From NCBI RefSeq assembly GCF_016595235.1, contig NZ_JAENHL010000008.1, positions 1,758,624 to 1,822,623 on the forward strand: a stretch of 64,000 bases of DNA. Reading direction: 5' to 3'. The position numbers and the translations under genes were made by a program. The notes under the pieces were generated by a model. The model searched no databases. It saw nothing but the letters and a program-made list of their open reading frames with translations, and was not told the DNA's origin. This document shows, one piece after another, positions 26,855 through 36,147 of the stretch (within the stretch, counting starts at the first letter, position 1; each line of letters begins with the position of its first letter). Source of the DNA: Taklimakanibacter albus (GTDB lineage Bacteria; Pseudomonadota; Alphaproteobacteria; Rhizobiales; Aestuariivirgaceae).

Positions 26855-27793
26855 ATGGATATGTTCGCCGCGATGCGCGTGTTCGTCAGGGTCGTGGAGC
26901 GGAGGAGCCTGTCGGCCGCCGCGCGGGACCTGGGCATGGGTCAGCCGGCGGTCAGCGAGCGCATCACGCGCCTCGAAGCCCATCTCGGACAACGTCTCCT
27001 TCATCGCAACACCCGCTCGATCGTACCGACGGATATCGGCGCTACCTTTTATGAGCGGAGCAGGAAGGCCCTCGATGCCGCCGCCTATGCTGAAAGTGTC
27101 GGCGATACCGACGCCCCGTCGCTGCGCGGGACCTTGCGCGTGGCGGCGCCGCATGGCCTGGGCGAAATGGTCCTGCCGCCGATCCTGATGCGGTTCCGGA
27201 AGAAACATCCCCATCTCAATATCGATCTGTTCCTGAACGATCGGATCGCCGACCCGGTCACCGAAGGCGCCGACCTCTCCGTGCGGCTGGGCGATGCTCC
27301 CGCCGGCGGGTGCGTTTCCGAGCGGATCGGCCTTGTGCAGCGCATGCTTGTCGCTTCGCCGGAATATCTGACGACATGCCGGACGCTGGAGACCCCGAAC
27401 GATCTCAAAGCGCATCCGTTCCTGCGGGTCGCCGGCATATTCAACGACAATGTTCTTCCGCTGCAGCGTCGCGACGACATGATCCGCGTCGCGATAAACA
27501 CGACATGGACGGTCAGCAATTGGCGGCCGCTGCATTCCCTGCTGTTGGCGGGTGCCGGGATCGGGGTCCTGCAAATGCCGAGCTGTGCCGAGGCGCTGGC
27601 CGCCGGACATCTGAAGCGCGTTCTCCCGGACTACGACGTCCCCGGCTTCAATCTGCGGCTTCTCTATGCGCGATCCGAAAAGGTTCCCGACAAGACACGG
27701 CATCTCGCCAGCTTCCTGCGCGAGGAGTTGGGAATCTTCCGCCAAGCCGACCCGCAGAGTGCTTCATCGACCTCATTGAATGAGAACTTTTAG
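26855..27793 (+). CDS. LysR-family transcriptional regulator
   Basis: This protein of about 312 residues starts MDMFAAMRVFVRVVERRSLS, the normal opening of LysR proteins of the PecT/CrgA-like group. The helix-turn-helix is LSAAARDLGMGQPAVSERIT, and the effector domain follows from about residue 90. CAGGAG at 26834 is a good ribosome site for a TTG at 26849 and only loosely placed for the ATG at 26855, so the start is uncertain by two codons. Its neighbours give no clear target; the divergent OMP gene is a candidate. Confidence 0.88.
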   Translation: MDMFAAMRVFVRVVERRSLSAAARDLGMGQPAVSERITRLEAHLGQRLLHRNTRSIVPTDIGATFYERSRKALDAAAYAESVGDTDAPSLRGTLRVAAPHGLGEMVLPPILMRFRKKHPHLNIDLFLNDRIADPVTEGADLSVRLGDAPAGGCVSERIGLVQRMLVASPEYLTTCRTLETPNDLKAHPFLRVAGIFNDNVLPLQRRDDMIRVAINTTWTVSNWRPLHSLLLAGAGIGVLQMPSCAEALAAGHLKRVLPDYDVPGFNLRLLYARSEKVPDKTRHLASFLREELGIFRQADPQSASSTSLNENF

Positions 27794-27854
27794 GCAACAC
27801 CGACTGCGTGCGTCCCCGCCCGGTTCCTGACAGCTTCTGGCAAAGCGGCGCTTT

Positions 27855-28088
27855 ATGGAACGGCATGCGAAACTCAGCATGCGGATCATGGATCGAATCG
27901 TAAGGGACCTGCATCTCGGAAAGAGGCCCGCCGTCGCCATCGCTTATGCGGGCCTGCGCAAGCGGGGCTATATCGTGCTCGGCGACGCGACCAGCACCTC
28001 TCTCTATTGGGTGAACGGCAACCGGCTCACCACCTTCCAACTGATGGCGCTGGCGATCAGGCGCGGCGTGCGGCTCACACGGCGATAG
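27855..28088 (+). CDS. Small hypothetical basic protein
   Basis: The frame encodes 77 residues rich in Arg and Leu, including HLGKRPAVAIAYAGLRKRGYIV and a closing TTFQLMALAIRRGVRLTRR. The wording suggests a helical DNA- or RNA-associated protein, but I recognise no family. There is no strong ribosome site. The coding look (Gly/Ala/Arg with third-position GC) makes it plausible. Confidence 0.45.
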   Translation: MERHAKLSMRIMDRIVRDLHLGKRPAVAIAYAGLRKRGYIVLGDATSTSLYWVNGNRLTTFQLMALAIRRGVRLTRR

Positions 28089-28188
28089 GCTAGAGGTCGA
28101 GAAACAAAATACGTTCGTGCGGCATTTCCATTCCGCCCGAGATGAGGGGATTTTTTCGCAAGGACCGCCGCCGGCACGATTGAGGCGA

Positions 28189-28599
28189 ATGGTTTTCATC
28201 GCTAAGATGGCGCGCATGAGCACATGCAAGATCATCCGCCGCAATCGCAGCGAAGGCTTCCACGGCAAGCAAGGCCTCGATTATTTCTCCGGCGTCTCGG
28301 CCGAGACGGCCGGCGCCAAGGCCATCTGCCTGCATCTTCTCGCCATGCCGCCAGGTGCGGAGGCCAAACCGCATTACCATGAGTCGCACGAGACGGCGAT
28401 CTACATGCTCGAAGGCGCGGCTGAATTCCGCCACGGGCAGCAGCTCGAATTTGTCGACCGCGTCGAAGCCGGCGACTTCATCTATATTCCGGCCGGCGTT
28501 CCGCATCAGCCCTATAATCCGACCGAGCAGATCGCTCGCGCGCTCATCGCGCGCACCGACCCCAATGAACAGGAAAGTGTCGTATTGTTGCAGACCTGA
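28189..28599 (+). CDS. Cupin-domain protein
   Basis: This is a single-domain cupin of about 136 residues. Metal-binding motif 1 reads HYHESHETAIYMLEG and motif 2 reads GDFIYIPAGVPHQPYN, with His and Glu ligands in place. The start could be ATG 28189, 28207 or 28216; earlier codons lack cupin character. Substrate is not evident. It ends six bases before a convergent small gene. Confidence 0.8.
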   Translation: MVFIAKMARMSTCKIIRRNRSEGFHGKQGLDYFSGVSAETAGAKAICLHLLAMPPGAEAKPHYHESHETAIYMLEGAAEFRHGQQLEFVDRVEAGDFIYIPAGVPHQPYNPTEQIARALIARTDPNEQESVVLLQT

Positions 28600-28605
28600 A
28601 GCGGC

Positions 28606-28881
28606 TCAGCTCTTCAGTGGCGGCGGCACGTCGGGAATATGCAAGGCCTTCTGCATCGCCTTGACCGCTTCGAGGAAATCCTGAAACTCGTCCGGGCTCA
28701 ATTCGGCGTGCTTGTAGTTCGTGGCGGCAACCAGTCCCAGCACCACATATCTTTCGTGCGTGAGCCTGTCGCGCTTGAGGCGCATCGTCAGGCGGACATT
28801 GCCGTCATCGATCGGTACCGCCGTCTTTTGCAGAAGCTCGCCCAGAACGGCCCGCTTGAGAGACCTGATGAAGCCCGCCAT
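28606..28881 (-). CDS. Conserved-looking small protein of unknown function
   Basis: This 91-residue soluble protein has a clear secondary-structure rhythm: a basic N-terminal helix (FIRSLKRAVLGELLQK), a beta portion with VRLTMRLKRDR, then a C-terminal acidic helix, SPDEFQDFLEAVKAMQKAL. I cannot name a family. A 16-base perfect palindrome lies directly upstream of the ATG and contains its probable ribosome site (GAGGA). Confidence 0.6.
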   Translation of the reverse strand: MAGFIRSLKRAVLGELLQKTAVPIDDGNVRLTMRLKRDRLTHERYVVLGLVAATNYKHAELSPDEFQDFLEAVKAMQKALHIPDVPPPLKS

Positions 28882-28897
28882 GTGATCCTCGGATCAC
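28882..28897 (-). promoter_or_regulatory. Palindrome covering the ribosome site of the 91-residue gene
   Basis: GTGATCC TC GGATCAC is a perfect 7-bp inverted repeat touching the start codon. On the minus-strand message it contains the only GAGGA ribosome site, so it could be a repressor operator or a hairpin that hides the site. Confidence 0.45.
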
Positions 28898-28940
28898 GCC
28901 AGCCCCGGCATATAAGCTGGAGGCCACCGCGCATTCCGCT

Positions 28941-29035
28941 CCTCTTAAGACGCGCCCTCTCAAGATAGGTGGCGGCCTACAGGAGGTGGCGCGCGAAGGC
29001 AAGACGGCCTGATCCGCAAACGCGGATATTTTTTT
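28941..29035 (+). ncRNA. Candidate structured small RNA
   Basis: The region can fold into a stem-loop at 28951-28993: CGCGCC pairs with GGCGCG, then CTC with GAG across a 2x2 internal loop, then TAGG with CCTA around a 6-nt loop. A second hairpin, ATCCGC AAAC GCGGAT, is followed by A and seven T (29028-29035), a textbook terminator. No plus-strand gene lies close upstream, so the terminator needs another transcript. TATAAG at 28911 is a possible -10. I do not match it to a known family. Confidence 0.5.
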
Positions 29036-29255
29036 GCTCCGGCTGAGCTTTTGCACATGACGAAATTTTCATGTGCGACCGGCGAAACGCCGCGCCGGGC
29101 AAGCCCCGGAAATTGAATAGAAATCGTCACAAATGTGGCATCCGGGCCTCCACAATTCCGCCAAGGTGTTGGAGGCTTTTCAACCCCGGCCGGGAACCGG
29201 CGGGCCGCCAGACCGTTCTGGTAGATGGAATAAACTCAAAATAAGGGACTACCTC

Positions 29256-29738
29256 ATGAAAAAATGGATGATTTCCGCGGGCGCCGCCGCCGTGGCCATG
29301 GCACTCCTCGCCGCCAGCCCTGCTTCGGCGAAGAGCGGCATCAAGATCGGCTCGCTGAACTGCACCGTTTCGGGCGGCGTCGGCCTCATCCTGGGCTCGT
29401 CCAAGAAGATGAAGTGCAAGTTCGTCTCGGTGACCGGTCGCAAGGTCGAGCGTTATACCGGCTCGATCACCAAGATCGGCATCGATATCGGCTTCACCAA
29501 GAAGAGCTATATCACCTGGGCGGTTTTTGCCGGCGGCAACACCAAGCGTGGCGCGCTGGCGGGCTCCTATGGCGGCGCCTCGGCCGAAGCGACCGTCGGC
29601 GTCGGCCTCGGCGCCAATGTGCTGGTCGGCGGCTTCAAGAAGACCATCGCGCTGCAGCCGGTCAGCATCCAGGGCCAGAAGGGCCTCAATGTCGCGGCGG
29701 GCATCGCCGGCCTCCACCTGAAATATGCCGGCCGCTGA
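29256..29738 (+). CDS. DUF992 family secreted protein
   Basis: The ATG at 29256 has AAGGGA eight bases before and gives MKKWMISAGAAAVAMALLAA, a Sec signal ending at SASA-like PASAKS. The mature part of about 135 residues matches the DUF992 pattern: IGSLNCTVSGGVGLILGSS, CKFVS, RYTGSITKIGIDIG, GALAGSYGGASAEATVGVGLGANVLVGGF and ALQPVSIQGQKGLNVAAGI. The family is nearly confined to alphaproteobacteria and its role is unknown. The frame is open upstream to 29133 without coding character. Confidence 0.9.
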   Translation: MKKWMISAGAAAVAMALLAASPASAKSGIKIGSLNCTVSGGVGLILGSSKKMKCKFVSVTGRKVERYTGSITKIGIDIGFTKKSYITWAVFAGGNTKRGALAGSYGGASAEATVGVGLGANVLVGGFKKTIALQPVSIQGQKGLNVAAGIAGLHLKYAGR

Positions 29739-29768
29739 CCTCCAGCGACCGACTCTGTAGTGATTGAA

Positions 29769-29797
29769 ACGCATGGAGCTTTGCAGGCTCCATGCGT
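29769..29797. other. Perfect 11-bp stem-loop after the DUF992 gene
   Basis: ACGCATGGAGC and GCTCCATGCGT are exact complements around a 7-nt loop, 30 bases after the DUF992 stop. No T-run follows. It may stabilise or end the message. The first in-frame ATG of the next gene lies in the right arm, which argues against that ATG as a start. Confidence 0.6.
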
Positions 29798-29866
29798 ATA
29801 ATCATGTCTGAAGGTCATGATCGCTCGAGGTCGATTCGGCCGGGAGCAAATGGTGCGGAGGATCGG

Positions 29867-30556
29867 GTGTTGCGTGGATATCTGGGCAGGACGGGACTGT
29901 CGCTTGTGTTCCTCGGCCTCTTCGTTCAGGCGGCGGATGCTGGCTGCAAGGAAGGACCGGCGCCGGCGGTCGACTGGTCGAATTGCAACAAGCAGCTTTT
30001 GCAGCTCGACGGCAGCGATCTGACCGGTGCCAATCTCGAGGGTGCCTTCCTGTCGGGGACCGGTCTCACCTCGGTGCGTCTCGCCAAGGCCAATATGCAA
30101 CGCAGCGAACTGGTCCGCACCTCGCTGAAGCAAGCCGACCTCACCGGCGCCAATCTCGAAAAGAGCCTGTCGAGCCGCGCCGACTTCCAAGGCGCCACGC
30201 TCAAGGGCGCGCGCCTGGTGAAGGCCGAATTCCTGCGGGTGAGTTTCGACGGCGCCGATCTCACCGGCGCCGACCTGTCCGACGGCGAATTCTCGCGCAA
30301 CAGTTTCGTCAAGGCCAATCTCTCCGGCGCCAATCTCTCCGGCGCCATGCTGCAGCGGGGCAATTTCAAGGACGCCACGCTCGCCGGCGCCTCCTTCAAG
30401 CGCACCTATCTCTATTGGACGCGTTTCGAAGGCGCCGATCTCAGCCAGGCCGTCGACCTGACCCAGACGCAGCTCAACATGTCCTGCGGCGATGCGCAGA
30501 CGAAATTGCCGGCCGGGCTCACGATGCCGACCAACTGGCCCTGCGGCGCGGACTAG
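29867..30556 (+). CDS. Secreted pentapeptide-repeat protein
   Basis: The GTG at 29867 is preferred because a GGAGGA ribosome site stands just before it and the product opens with a Sec signal, LRGYLGRTGLSLVFLGL, cleaved near ADAGC. About 30 tandem A(D/N)LxG pentapeptides follow from DLTGANLEGAFL to the DLSQAVDLTQ region, predicting a right-handed quadrilateral helix. A Cys pair near each end (GCKE, NCNK, SCGD, PCGAD) may form disulfides. The first ATG, 29792, lies in a hairpin. Function unknown; such secreted repeat proteins may be structural or bind partners. Confidence 0.8.
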   Translation: MLRGYLGRTGLSLVFLGLFVQAADAGCKEGPAPAVDWSNCNKQLLQLDGSDLTGANLEGAFLSGTGLTSVRLAKANMQRSELVRTSLKQADLTGANLEKSLSSRADFQGATLKGARLVKAEFLRVSFDGADLTGADLSDGEFSRNSFVKANLSGANLSGAMLQRGNFKDATLAGASFKRTYLYWTRFEGADLSQAVDLTQTQLNMSCGDAQTKLPAGLTMPTNWPCGAD

Positions 30557-30602
30557 AGCACCGGGCATAGAAGCGCTCCGGCGCTCTATCTCAATTTTAT
30601 GC

Positions 30603-30647
30603 GCATCGGATTAGCCGAAAACCGCTTCGCACTTTTCGGTCCGATGC
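30603..30647. repeat. Dispersed palindromic repeat, copy D
   Basis: GCATCGG and CCGATGC bound the best full copy, with CCGAAAACCGCTTCGCACTT inside. It fills the gap between the convergent pentapeptide and adenosine kinase genes and ends nine bases before the latter's stop. The short palindromic run AGCGCTCCGGCGCTCT just before it (30571-30587) may be a diverged flank. Confidence 0.75.
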
Positions 30648-30655
30648 TCTAAACC

Positions 30656-31651
30656 CTATAAGAGTCCATTCGCCTTGGCATGCGCGTTGAGCGCGATCTC
30701 CGGGCGGGCACCCACATGCGAGATCACTTCGGCTGCCGCCAGCGCGCCGAGCCTGGCGCATTGGACCAGAGACAGGTCGCGGGTGAAGCCATAGAGAAAA
30801 CCCGAGGCAAAGAGATCGCCGGCACCCGTCGCATCGACGACCTTGTCGACCGGATGCGCCTCGACGACATGGACCTCATCACCCTTGACGATGACGCAGC
30901 CGGCTTCCGAACGCGTCAGAGCGGCGATGGCGCAATCCTTGCGCACGCGCTGCAACGCCTCGTCGAAATGCTCGACCTGATAGAGCGAGGTGATTTCCTT
31001 CTCATTGGCGAAGACGATGTCGATGTCGTTGCGGATCAGCTCGAGGAAGCTGTCGCGATGACGGTCGACGCAGAAGGAATCGGAAAGCGTGATGGAGACG
31101 AGGCGCCCCGCCGCGCGGGCGATCTGCGCCGCTTTCTTGAAGGCCTGCTTGGCGAGCGGCGGGTCCCACAGATAGCCTTCGAGATAGGTGACCTTGGCGG
31201 CGGCGACGACGGCCTCGTCGATGTCGCCGGGCGACAGATGCACGCAGGCGCCGAGGAAGGTGTTCATGGTGCGCTCGCCATCGGGCGTGATGAGGATGAG
31301 CGAGCTCGCCGTCCCTGGACCTGCGGTGGCATGCACGGTATCGAAATGGACGCCGGCCGAGCGGGTGTCATGGGTGAAGACCCGGCCCAGCTCGTCGGCC
31401 TTGACCTTGCCGATGAAAGCCACCGAGCCTCCGAAAGAAGCGACGCCGACCGCCGTATTGGCGCCCGAGCCGCCGGAGATCCGGGTCGAGGGCCCCATGT
31501 CCTCGAAAAGCTCGGAGGATTCCGTCTCGTTGACGAGCCGCATCATGCCCTTGGTGACATTGTGGCGGCTGAGGAAATTCTCCTCCACACGCGAGAAGAC
31601 ATCGACAATGGCATTGCCAATGGTCAGGACATCGAAAGTCGGCTTGGTCAT
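30656..31651 (-). CDS. Adenosine kinase (PfkB family)
   Basis: This 331-residue sugar/nucleoside kinase has the N-terminal SGGSGANTAVGVASFGG motif of the PfkB family at about 60-76 and the C-terminal DATGAGDLFASGFLYG signature holding the catalytic Asp. Length and motifs match the alphaproteobacterial adenosine kinase group, which phosphorylates adenosine to AMP and so drains adenosine left by SAH hydrolase. It stands as a single gene after the RND genes. Confidence 0.88.
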   Translation of the reverse strand: MTKPTFDVLTIGNAIVDVFSRVEENFLSRHNVTKGMMRLVNETESSELFEDMGPSTRISGGSGANTAVGVASFGGSVAFIGKVKADELGRVFTHDTRSAGVHFDTVHATAGPGTASSLILITPDGERTMNTFLGACVHLSPGDIDEAVVAAAKVTYLEGYLWDPPLAKQAFKKAAQIARAAGRLVSITLSDSFCVDRHRDSFLELIRNDIDIVFANEKEITSLYQVEHFDEALQRVRKDCAIAALTRSEAGCVIVKGDEVHVVEAHPVDKVVDATGAGDLFASGFLYGFTRDLSLVQCARLGALAAAEVISHVGARPEIALNAHAKANGLL

Positions 31652-31731
31652 GATTTCCTATGGGAAAAATGGGCGGGAAACCGAGCCCCTACAGGATCGG
31701 TCCGGTCGCCGCAAGACGGCGGTTTTCGCCG

Positions 31732-34700
31732 TCATGCCTCAGGTTTGGGGGCTGGCGGAGCCTCCTCGGCCGCGGGTGCCACGGGGGTTTTGGCCCCGCG
31801 CCCGACGAGGCGATGGGTGAATTCGCGCCCGCTCTGGGCGAGGACGTAAAGCCCCGGAATGACGAAGATGCCGAGCAGGCTCGCGGCCAGCATGCCGCCG
31901 AAGACGGCGGTGCCGACGGCGCGCTGGGTCGCCGCCCCCGCGCCCGAGGCGATCACCAGCGGCACCAGCCCCAAGATGAAGGCGAAGGACGTCATCATCA
32001 CGGCGCGGAAGCGCAAATTGGCGCCTTCGATCGCGGCGTCGGCGATGCCGACGCCCTTGCGGCGCTGCTCCATGGCGAATTCGACGATGAGAATCGCATT
32101 TTTGGCGGCGAGCGCGATCAGCACGACGATGCCGATCTGGGCATAGACATTGTTGTCGAGGCCGGCAAACTTCAGCGCCAGCATGGCACCGAGGAGGCCA
32201 GCCGCCACCGAGACGATCACCGCCAGCGGGACGGTCCAGCTTTCATAAAGCGCCACGAGAAAGAGATAGGCGAAGAGCACGGCGAGCATCAGGATGCCGG
32301 CCGTCTTGCCGCCGGCTTCTTTTTCCTGAAGCGCGGTGCCCGTCCATTCATACCCATAACCAACCGGCAGTGTCGCCTTGGCCACCACCTCCATCGCGGC
32401 GATGGCCTCGCCCGAGGAGCGGCCGGGCGCCGGCGCGCCATTGATGGTGACGGAGCGCAGATTGTTGTAGCGGGTCATGCCGGCGGGCGCGAAGGAGAGC
32501 TCGACATCGGCAAGTGCCCGCAGCGACACGAGCTCGCCAGAGGAGCTGCGCACCCGCACCAGATAGATATCGTCGGGCGTCATGCGGCTCGCCGCATCGG
32601 CCTGCACCTTGACCTGCCAGGTGCGCCCGAACAGGTTGAAGTCGTTCACATAGGTGCCGCCGAGGGCGACTTGCAGCGCGTTGTAGATGTCGACGACGGC
32701 CACGCCCAAGGTCTGGGCGCGCTCGCGATCGACCTTGACGGTCAATTGCGGCGTCGCCGCGCTGAAGGTGGTGAAGACGCCGGCGAGGCGCGGATCCTGA
32801 TTGGCGGCGATGCTCAAGCCACGAGCCACGGCGGCGATGTCGGCGGGTGGCGCGCCGGTATTGCTCTGCAGCTGGAACTCGAAGCCGGAGCCGGTGCCGA
32901 GGCCCTGGATCGGCGGCGGGTTGAACGGGAAGATGCTGGCGGCGGCAATCGATTGCAGGTCGCGACGCAATTCCGCGATGGCCGCGAAAGCCGACATGTC
33001 GGGCGCCTTGCGTTCCTCGAACGGCTTCAGCAGCACGACGAAGAAGGCCTTGTTGGGGAGCGCCAGGCCGTCGAGGATGCTGTAGCCCGACACCGTGAAA
33101 TAGGCTTCCGCCCAAGGTTTCTTGGCGATCAGTTCCTCGACGCGCTTGACGACGGCGGCGGTGCGCTCGGTCGAGGCCGAATCCGGCAGCTGGATCTCAC
33201 CCATGAAGGCGCCCTGGTCCTCATCGGGCAGGAAGCCGGTCGGGATCGTCTTGGCGAGCCAGCCGGCGCCGCCGGCGAAGAGGCCGACCAGCAGAAGCGC
33301 CAGGAGGGCGCGGCGCGCCAAGGGCCTGACCAGCGCTACATAACCGCCCTTGGCGCCTTCGACGCCGCGGTTGAAGAACTTGAAGATGCCGCGCGGGGGA
33401 CCGCGATGCTTGAGCAGCAGTGAGCACAGTGCCGGCGACAAAGTGAGCGCGTTGATGGCCGAGATCACCATCGACACCGAAACGGCGACGGCGAATTGCA
33501 TATAAAGCTGGCCGGTGATGCCCGGAATGAACGCCGTCGGCACGAAGACCGACAGCAGCACCAAAGTGATGGCGATGATCGGGCCGGTGATCTGGCCCAT
33601 CGCTTTCTCGGTCGCCTCGGCGGGGGTGAGCTCGGGATGCTCCTGCAGCACATGCTCGACATTCTCGACGACGACGATCGCGTCATCGACGACGATGCCG
33701 ATGGCCAGCACCAGCGCCAGGAGCGAGATGGTGTTGAGCGAGAAGCCGAAGGCCAAGAGCACCGCCATGGTGCCGATGAGAGCGACCGGCACGGCGATGA
33801 TCGGAATGAGCGTGGCGCGGAAATTGCCGAGGAAGACCAGGACGACCAGCGCCACCAGCACGAAGGCCTCGCCCAGCGTGTGCATGACGCTTTCCATCAT
33901 CTTCTCGACGAAGACGGTGGAGTCGTAGGCGACGGCATAGTCGACGTCGTCCGGGAAATCCGCCTTCAAGGTCTCGAGCGCCTTGCGGACATTCGCGGCG
34001 GTCGCCAGCGCGTTGGCGCCCGGCGCCTGATAGATGGCGACGCCGGCGGTCGGGCCGCCATTGAAGCTCGCATCGGAATCGAGCGTCTTGGCGCCGAGCT
34101 CGACGCGGGCGACGTCCTTGACGCGCACGAGGCCGCCGCTCTCGGTGGCGCGGATGACGATGTTCTCGAATTCGGCCGGATCGCTGAGCCGGCCCTTGGC
34201 GTTGAGATTGATCTGCAGCGCCGTGTCCTTCACCAGCGGTGCGGCGCCGATGCGGCCTACGGCGGCCTGGACATTCTGCTGCTGGATCGCCGTCACCACA
34301 TCCGCGGACGTCAGGCCCAGGCTGGCCAGACGATCCATGTCGAGCCAGATGCGCATCGAATAGTCCTTGGCGCCGAATAGCATGACCTCGCCGACGCCCG
34401 GCACGCGGGCCAGGCGGTCGAGAATGTTGATGGTCACGTAGTTCGACAGGAAGAGTCCGTCGCGCGAGCCCTTGGGCGAATAAAAGCTCATCACCTGCAA
34501 CATCGCCGATGACTTCTTCTTCACCACGATGCCGTTGCGCTGCACCTCCGCCGGCAGTTGCGAAAGGACCTGATTGACGCGGTTCGAGACGTTGACGGCG
34601 TTGAGATCGGGATCGGAACCGACCGAGAAGCTGACGCTCAGGCCATAGGTGCCGTCGGCGCCCGAGGTCGACTTCATATAGATCATCTTGTCGACGCCAT

Positions 34701-34911
34701 TGACGGCGGGCTCGATGATCTGCGCGACAGAGGCCTCGACGGCGGCGGCATCGGCGCCCGGATAGACGCCGGAAACCTGCACCTGCGGCGGCACGATGTC
34801 AGGGAACTGGGCGACCGGCAGTGCGTAATAAGCGATGAGGCCGGCGATGGAGATGACGATCGAAATGACGAAGGCCAGGCGTGGCCTGTGGATGAAGACG
34901 GAGGAGATCAT
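31732..34911 (-). CDS. RND multidrug efflux transporter (HAE1 family)
   Basis: The 1059-residue inner-membrane antiporter has two six-helix halves and two large periplasmic loops. The proton relay is intact: paired Asp in [12 protein letters not shown] near 407 and Lys in [13 protein letters not shown]. The N-terminus reads [19 protein letters not shown], as in AcrB/MexB-like pumps. It follows the membrane-fusion gene by nine bases. No outer-membrane factor or TetR regulator is next to it, so it probably shares a TolC encoded elsewhere. Confidence 0.94.
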   Translation of the reverse strand: MISSVFIHRPRLAFVISIVISIAGLIAYYALPVAQFPDIVPPQVQVSGVYPGADAAAVEASVAQIIEPAVNGVDKMIYMKSTSGADGTYGLSVSFSVGSDPDLNAVNVSNRVNQVLSQLPAEVQRNGIVVKKKSSAMLQVMSFYSPKGSRDGLFLSNYVTINILDRLARVPGVGEVMLFGAKDYSMRIWLDMDRLASLGLTSADVVTAIQQQNVQAAVGRIGAAPLVKDTALQINLNAKGRLSDPAEFENIVIRATESGGLVRVKDVARVELGAKTLDSDASFNGGPTAGVAIYQAPGANALATAANVRKALETLKADFPDDVDYAVAYDSTVFVEKMMESVMHTLGEAFVLVALVVLVFLGNFRATLIPIIAVPVALIGTMAVLLAFGFSLNTISLLALVLAIGIVVDDAIVVVENVEHVLQEHPELTPAEATEKAMGQITGPIIAITLVLLSVFVPTAFIPGITGQLYMQFAVAVSVSMVISAINALTLSPALCSLLLKHRGPPRGIFKFFNRGVEGAKGGYVALVRPLARRALLALLLVGLFAGGAGWLAKTIPTGFLPDEDQGAFMGEIQLPDSASTERTAAVVKRVEELIAKKPWAEAYFTVSGYSILDGLALPNKAFFVVLLKPFEERKAPDMSAFAAIAELRRDLQSIAAASIFPFNPPPIQGLGTGSGFEFQLQSNTGAPPADIAAVARGLSIAANQDPRLAGVFTTFSAATPQLTVKVDRERAQTLGVAVVDIYNALQVALGGTYVNDFNLFGRTWQVKVQADAASRMTPDDIYLVRVRSSSGELVSLRALADVELSFAPAGMTRYNNLRSVTINGAPAPGRSSGEAIAAMEVVAKATLPVGYGYEWTGTALQEKEAGGKTAGILMLAVLFAYLFLVALYESWTVPLAVIVSVAAGLLGAMLALKFAGLDNNVYAQIGIVVLIALAAKNAILIVEFAMEQRRKGVGIADAAIEGANLRFRAVMMTSFAFILGLVPLVIASGAGAATQRAVGTAVFGGMLAASLLGIFVIPGLYVLAQSGREFTHRLVGRGAKTPVAPAAEEAPPAPKPEA

Positions 34912-34920
34912 CGCCCGCTC

Positions 34921-36081
34921 CTAGTTAGAGGCTTCGGCACGCTGCGGCGCGACGACCATGCCCGCCCGCACGCGCTGCAGGCCCTCGACGATGACGAGAT
35001 CGCCGTCCTTCAAACCTTCGGTAACGGCGATCCGGCCGTCGCGCTGCTGGCCGGTCTTGACCCGGCGCTGCTCGACCTTGTTGGCGGTGTCGACGACGAA
35101 GACATAGGAACCCGCCTGGTCGGCGGCCAGCGCCGCCTGCGGCACGGTGACCGACGGCGCCTCCTGCGCACGCTCGAGGACGACGCGAATCGTCTGTCCA
35201 TCGGTGAGGATGCGGTCGGGATTGGGAAACACCGCGCGCACCAATTGACTGTCAGTCTTCTGATCGACCACCACGTCGATGAAATCGAGCTTGCCCGGCT
35301 TGTCGTAGAAGCTGCCGTCGGCGAGCCGCAGTTTGACGTTCACCTCACCGCCACCGCTTTTCTTGTATTCGAGAATCTCGCGCTGAGTGACGTTGAAGAG
35401 CGCCCGCACCTCGTCGTCGCGCACGATCGTCGCCAGGACACCCGAGGATGGATCGACGAGATTGCCTTCCGTGAAGGTCGTTCTGCCGATGCGGCCGGGG
35501 ATCGGCGCCTTGATCGTCGTGTAGGAGAGCTGGATCTCGGCCTCGCGCAGGGCCGCTTGCATCTGCATGACCGCGGCGCGGGCTTTGTCGGCATCGGCCT
35601 GGCGCTGGTCGACCTGGGCTTTGGCGAGCGCATTGGTCTTCACGAGGTCGAGGCCGCGCTGGAGATTGAGATTGGCATTCTGGGCATCCGCCTGAGCGGA
35701 AGCGAGTTGGGCCTGACTCTGGTCGATCGTCGCCTGGAACGAATCGGGCTCGATCTCGAACAACGTCTGGCCTTCCTTGACGTCGTCGCCGTCCTTGAAA
35801 TCGACCTTCTTGATGAAACCCGTCACCCGGGCGCGCAGTTCGACCTTCTCGATCGCCTCGATGCGGCCGACGAAATCCACCCGCTGGGCGATCACCTCCA
35901 TCCGGGCCGGCTCGACGACCACGGCCGGCGGTGGCGCTGCCTGCTGCTGGGCATAGGAAGGAATAATGGAAAGAGCCACCGCGAAGAGCAGACCGCTTGC
36001 CAGCTTTCTCAATTTCGCCTCACTTCCGCACCGCGCCACATTTATGGCCTTGAAGCTAAGCGATAAAGCCATTCTCCGCAA
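34921..36081 (-). CDS. RND efflux periplasmic adaptor subunit
   Basis: This membrane-fusion protein of about 386 residues has a signal ending near PSYAQQQ with no lipobox Cys, so it is not a lipoprotein. The biotinyl-like half (VELRARVTGFIKKVDFKDG), an alpha hairpin of about 95-165, the second half (YTTIKAPIPGRIGRTTFTEG) and a beta-barrel domain follow in order. It bridges the RND pump to an outer-membrane channel. An ATG three codons inside is a possible start. Confidence 0.92.
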   Translation of the reverse strand: MRRMALSLSFKAINVARCGSEAKLRKLASGLLFAVALSIIPSYAQQQAAPPPAVVVEPARMEVIAQRVDFVGRIEAIEKVELRARVTGFIKKVDFKDGDDVKEGQTLFEIEPDSFQATIDQSQAQLASAQADAQNANLNLQRGLDLVKTNALAKAQVDQRQADADKARAAVMQMQAALREAEIQLSYTTIKAPIPGRIGRTTFTEGNLVDPSSGVLATIVRDDEVRALFNVTQREILEYKKSGGGEVNVKLRLADGSFYDKPGKLDFIDVVVDQKTDSQLVRAVFPNPDRILTDGQTIRVVLERAQEAPSVTVPQAALAADQAGSYVFVVDTANKVEQRRVKTGQQRDGRIAVTEGLKDGDLVIVEGLQRVRAGMVVAPQRAEASN

Positions 36082-36147
36082 CTTTAGGGATTACAGCATG
36101 CTTACCGGCCCTTCAAACCGGGGCGCCGGTCGATTATCTATGCCGCC

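Noticed and set aside
30071-30410. Periodic GCCAATCTC/GGCGCC words resembling a DNA repeat array or CRISPR
   Set aside because: The period is the 15-base unit of pentapeptide coding within one open frame.
31660-33423. 587-codon plus-strand frame opposite the RND pump
   Set aside because: Antisense shadow; the minus strand encodes a complete RND transporter with all proton-relay residues.
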